Shown here: piece by piece, positions 62,448 to 64,000 of the stretch
How positions within the stretch are numbered: position 1 is the first letter of the stretch
Layout of the letters: every line of letters begins with the position of its first letter
DNA from: Bacteroidetes bacterium MedPE-SWsnd-G1
GTDB lineage: Bacteria; Bacteroidota; Bacteroidia; Flavobacteriales; Flavobacteriaceae
Direction: 5' to 3'
DNA: 64,000 bases
Assembly: GCA_001874265.1 (NCBI GenBank)
Contig: MPDD01000007.1
Span: forward strand, 30,734-94,733
Notes under the pieces: model-generated
What the model saw: only the letters and a program-made list of their open reading frames with translations
The model's database searches: none
Told to the model about the DNA's origin: nothing
Position numbers and translations under genes: made by a program

Positions 62448-63068
62448 ATGAAAAATACCACTAAAACACTCTCGCTCTTATCGATGTTACTTTTATTTTG
62501 TTTCGCCTTAGGAACGACATCAACTTTTGCGCAGGATGCAGAAAAAGATGCTAAAAAACAAAAGAAAATTGCCAAACAAAGAAAACAATTTCAAAAAAAT
62601 AAAAGCAATGCCCTAAGTGAAATGTATAAAACTTATCCTGAATCTAAGGCTAAAATGGCAAGTTCATATGGATATGCTGCATTTGCAAATACAGGTGTAA
62701 ATTTATTTGTATTGGCTTCTGGTAATGGTGGAGGAATGTCTCATAACAATGCAACTGGACAAGAGTTATATGTAAAAATGATTTCTTATGGTGCTGGAGT
62801 AGGAATTGGTTTAAAAAAGTACTTCGCAGTTTTTCTATTTGAAGACAAGGCGGCCTTTGACAACTTCTTAGAAGTTGGATGGTCTGCAGATGGACAAGCG
62901 GATGCAACTGCTGATACAGGAAAAGAAGGTGAAGGAGGGTCTGCTGCTGTTGGAATGAATGTTTCGCGTGGTGTAACTTTATATCAAATTGCTGATAAAG
63001 GATTGGCTTTACAAGCAACAATGCAAGGAACCAAATACATTGTATCCGACGAATTGAACGGGAAATAA
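62448..63068 (+). CDS. SYLF/YSC84-type secreted protein, copy 1
   Basis: The 206-residue protein has a signal peptide (ending near TFAQD), a Lys/Gln-rich segment (about 30-52, KKQKKIAKQRKQFQKNK) and a SYLF-like domain (about 65-200; GYAAFANTGVNLFVLASGNGGG, GAGVGIGLKKYFAVFLFED, GLALQATMQGTKYIVSDEL). SYLF domains bind lipids in other systems. The adjacent copy shares long identical stretches, indicating a tandem duplication. Its terminator is at 63090-63122. Confidence 0.82.
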   Translation: MKNTTKTLSLLSMLLLFCFALGTTSTFAQDAEKDAKKQKKIAKQRKQFQKNKSNALSEMYKTYPESKAKMASSYGYAAFANTGVNLFVLASGNGGGMSHNNATGQELYVKMISYGAGVGIGLKKYFAVFLFEDKAAFDNFLEVGWSADGQADATADTGKEGEGGSAAVGMNVSRGVTLYQIADKGLALQATMQGTKYIVSDELNGK

Positions 63069-63089
63069 AAAAACGCTTTTAATATATTT

Positions 63090-63122
63090 ATCCTCTTTAG
63101 ACTTCTAAAGAGGATTTTTTTT
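63090..63122 (+). terminator. Terminator of SYLF copy 1
   Basis: ATCCTCTTTAG pairs with CTAAAGAGGAT, followed by eight T. Confidence 0.9.
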
Positions 63123-63183
63123 GCTTAAATATAAATTTGATTACACGACACGACAAGTCGTAAACTTTTCTAATTGGTGCGTA

Positions 63184-63191
63184 TACATTTG
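63184..63191 (+). promoter_or_regulatory. -7 element of SYLF copy 2
   Basis: TACATTTG matches TAnnTTTG, 54 bases before the ATG, so the second copy has its own promoter after the first copy's terminator. Confidence 0.55.
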
Positions 63192-63245
63192 TAGTATCAA
63201 AATTGATAAACAAACAAATTATAAAACACATTAAATTAACAAATC

Positions 63246-63860
63246 ATGAAAAGTAAAATCAACGTAATCGCAGCTTCAATCTTAACTTTATTCTTAACAA
63301 TAGGATTATCCACTTCTTATGCATCAAATACAAATGATGATAAAAAGGAAAAGAAAATGGCTAAAAAGCGTAAATCATTTCAAAAAAATAAATCAACAGC
63401 CTTAAATGAAATGTATAATGCATACCCAGAATCTAAAGCAAAAATGGCAAATGCATATGGCTATGCAGCATTCGGTAATACAGGTGTAAATTTATTTGTA
63501 TTGTCTTCAGGTAACGGAGGTGGTGTCGCTCACAATAATGCAACAGGAGAAGAATTATACGTCAAAATGATATCTATGGGTGCTGGTGTAGGAATTGGAT
63601 TAAAAAAATACCATGCTGTATTTATTTTTGAAGATAAAGAAGCATATGATTATTTTCTAGAAGTTGGATGGTCTGCAGATGGGCAAGCTGATGCAACTGC
63701 TGATACTGGAAAAGAAGGTGAAGGAGGATCCGCTGCTGTAGGGATGAATGTTTCAAGAGGCGTAACATTGTACCAAATCGCAGACAAAGGATTGGCTTTA
63801 CAAGCAACATTGCAAGGAGTTAAATACATAGTGGCTAAAGACTTGAACGGAATGAAATAA
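63246..63860 (+). CDS. SYLF/YSC84-type secreted protein, copy 2
   Basis: The 204-residue paralogue has a signal peptide (ending near TSYAS), a Lys-rich segment (KKEKKMAKKRKSFQKNK) and the same SYLF-like domain. The segment from LEVGWSADGQADATADTG to the following Gly-rich GEGGSAAVGMNVSRGVTLYQ is identical in the two proteins, while the signal peptides differ. It is probably exported; the role is unknown. Confidence 0.82.
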   Translation: MKSKINVIAASILTLFLTIGLSTSYASNTNDDKKEKKMAKKRKSFQKNKSTALNEMYNAYPESKAKMANAYGYAAFGNTGVNLFVLSSGNGGGVAHNNATGEELYVKMISMGAGVGIGLKKYHAVFIFEDKEAYDYFLEVGWSADGQADATADTGKEGEGGSAAVGMNVSRGVTLYQIADKGLALQATLQGVKYIVAKDLNGMK

Positions 63861-63890
63861 GCGAATTAAAAGATTTAACCCCAAATAAAT

Positions 63891-63929
63891 AAACCTCTCT
63901 AAAAGTTGGAAAACTTTTAGAGAGGTTTT
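63891..63929 (+). terminator. Terminator of SYLF copy 2
   Basis: AAACCTCTCTAAAAGTT and its near-perfect complement AACTTTTAGAGAGGTTTT, followed by T-rich sequence. Confidence 0.88.
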
Positions 63930-63957
63930 AAATTTATAGCACATATATAAAATTGCC

Positions 63958-64000
63958 ATGATCTTATTAAGAAAAACTATATTATTATTTTTTACTTTTT
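63958..64000 (+). CDS. Start of a further gene (partial at right edge)
   Basis: The 14 codons visible read MILLRKTILLFFTF, like the start of a signal peptide. It follows the SYLF terminator and runs off the window, so neither its identity nor its reality can be confirmed. Confidence 0.4.
   Translation, partial: MILLRKTILLFFTF

Overview
The window is a chromosomal segment of a Bacteroidota bacterium, almost certainly of the family Flavobacteriaceae. The evidence is low GC, gliding genes (gldB, gldC), type IX secretion components (PorP/SprF-like protein next to a giant protein with a gliding-motility C-terminal sorting domain), GLPGLI proteins, a DUF6089-uppS-bamA-skp-skp-murI cluster, and promoters of the Bacteroidota type (TAnnTTTG at -7, sometimes TTG near -33). 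I see no rRNA, tRNA, CRISPR array, prophage or insertion sequence. It reads as ordinary core chromosome with unusually rich regulation in the sulfur/methionine block.

Layout. 1-11.7 kb: assimilatory sulfate reduction and methionine synthesis. A minus-strand run holds cysH, a siroheme sulfite reductase with an extra C-terminal domain, a precorrin-2 dehydrogenase, a ferredoxin reductase and a ferredoxin, followed by the start of metH. An Rrf2 regulator, metZ, metX and metY follow, with metK divergent. Three different RNA devices sit within 2 kb: an S-box (SAM-I) before metX, a SAM-II-like pseudoknot before metK, and before metY a 15-codon Met/Cys leader peptide with mutually exclusive antiterminator and terminator. 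Palindromes of the form CCTA-N9-TAGG lie at the cysH and metY promoters and, with a half-degraded copy, upstream of the Rrf2 gene. 11.8-19 kb: a GLPGLI-GLPGLI-outer membrane receptor operon divergent from a secreted small protein and an OmpR-type two-component system, with three 10-bp direct repeats between the two promoters. 19.3-24.2 kb: deoxynucleoside kinase, GH53 galactanase lipoprotein, membrane and soluble pyrophosphatases.

24.3-38.4 kb: DUF5686 protein, pdhB, etfBA, bifunctional nuclease, CNT nucleoside transporter, thyA-folA, an AraC regulator, sppA and a folK-nucleoside kinase fusion; several of these serve nucleotide and folate metabolism. 38.4-49 kb: gldC-gldB, nadE, dnaG-clpX-clpP, tig, a small membrane protein, a hydrolase and pdxJ. 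DnaG has lost all four usual zinc ligands. 49.2-57.3 kb: CBS protein, nadK, then the cell-envelope cluster DUF6089-uppS-bamA-skp-skp and murI. 57.4-64 kb: the type IX pair, a small cupin, two tandem SYLF paralogues, and the start of another gene at the right edge.

Start codons were moved inward from the longest open frame wherever family alignment, a signal peptide or a promoter position demanded it. Functions come from recognised family motifs; no database search was run.
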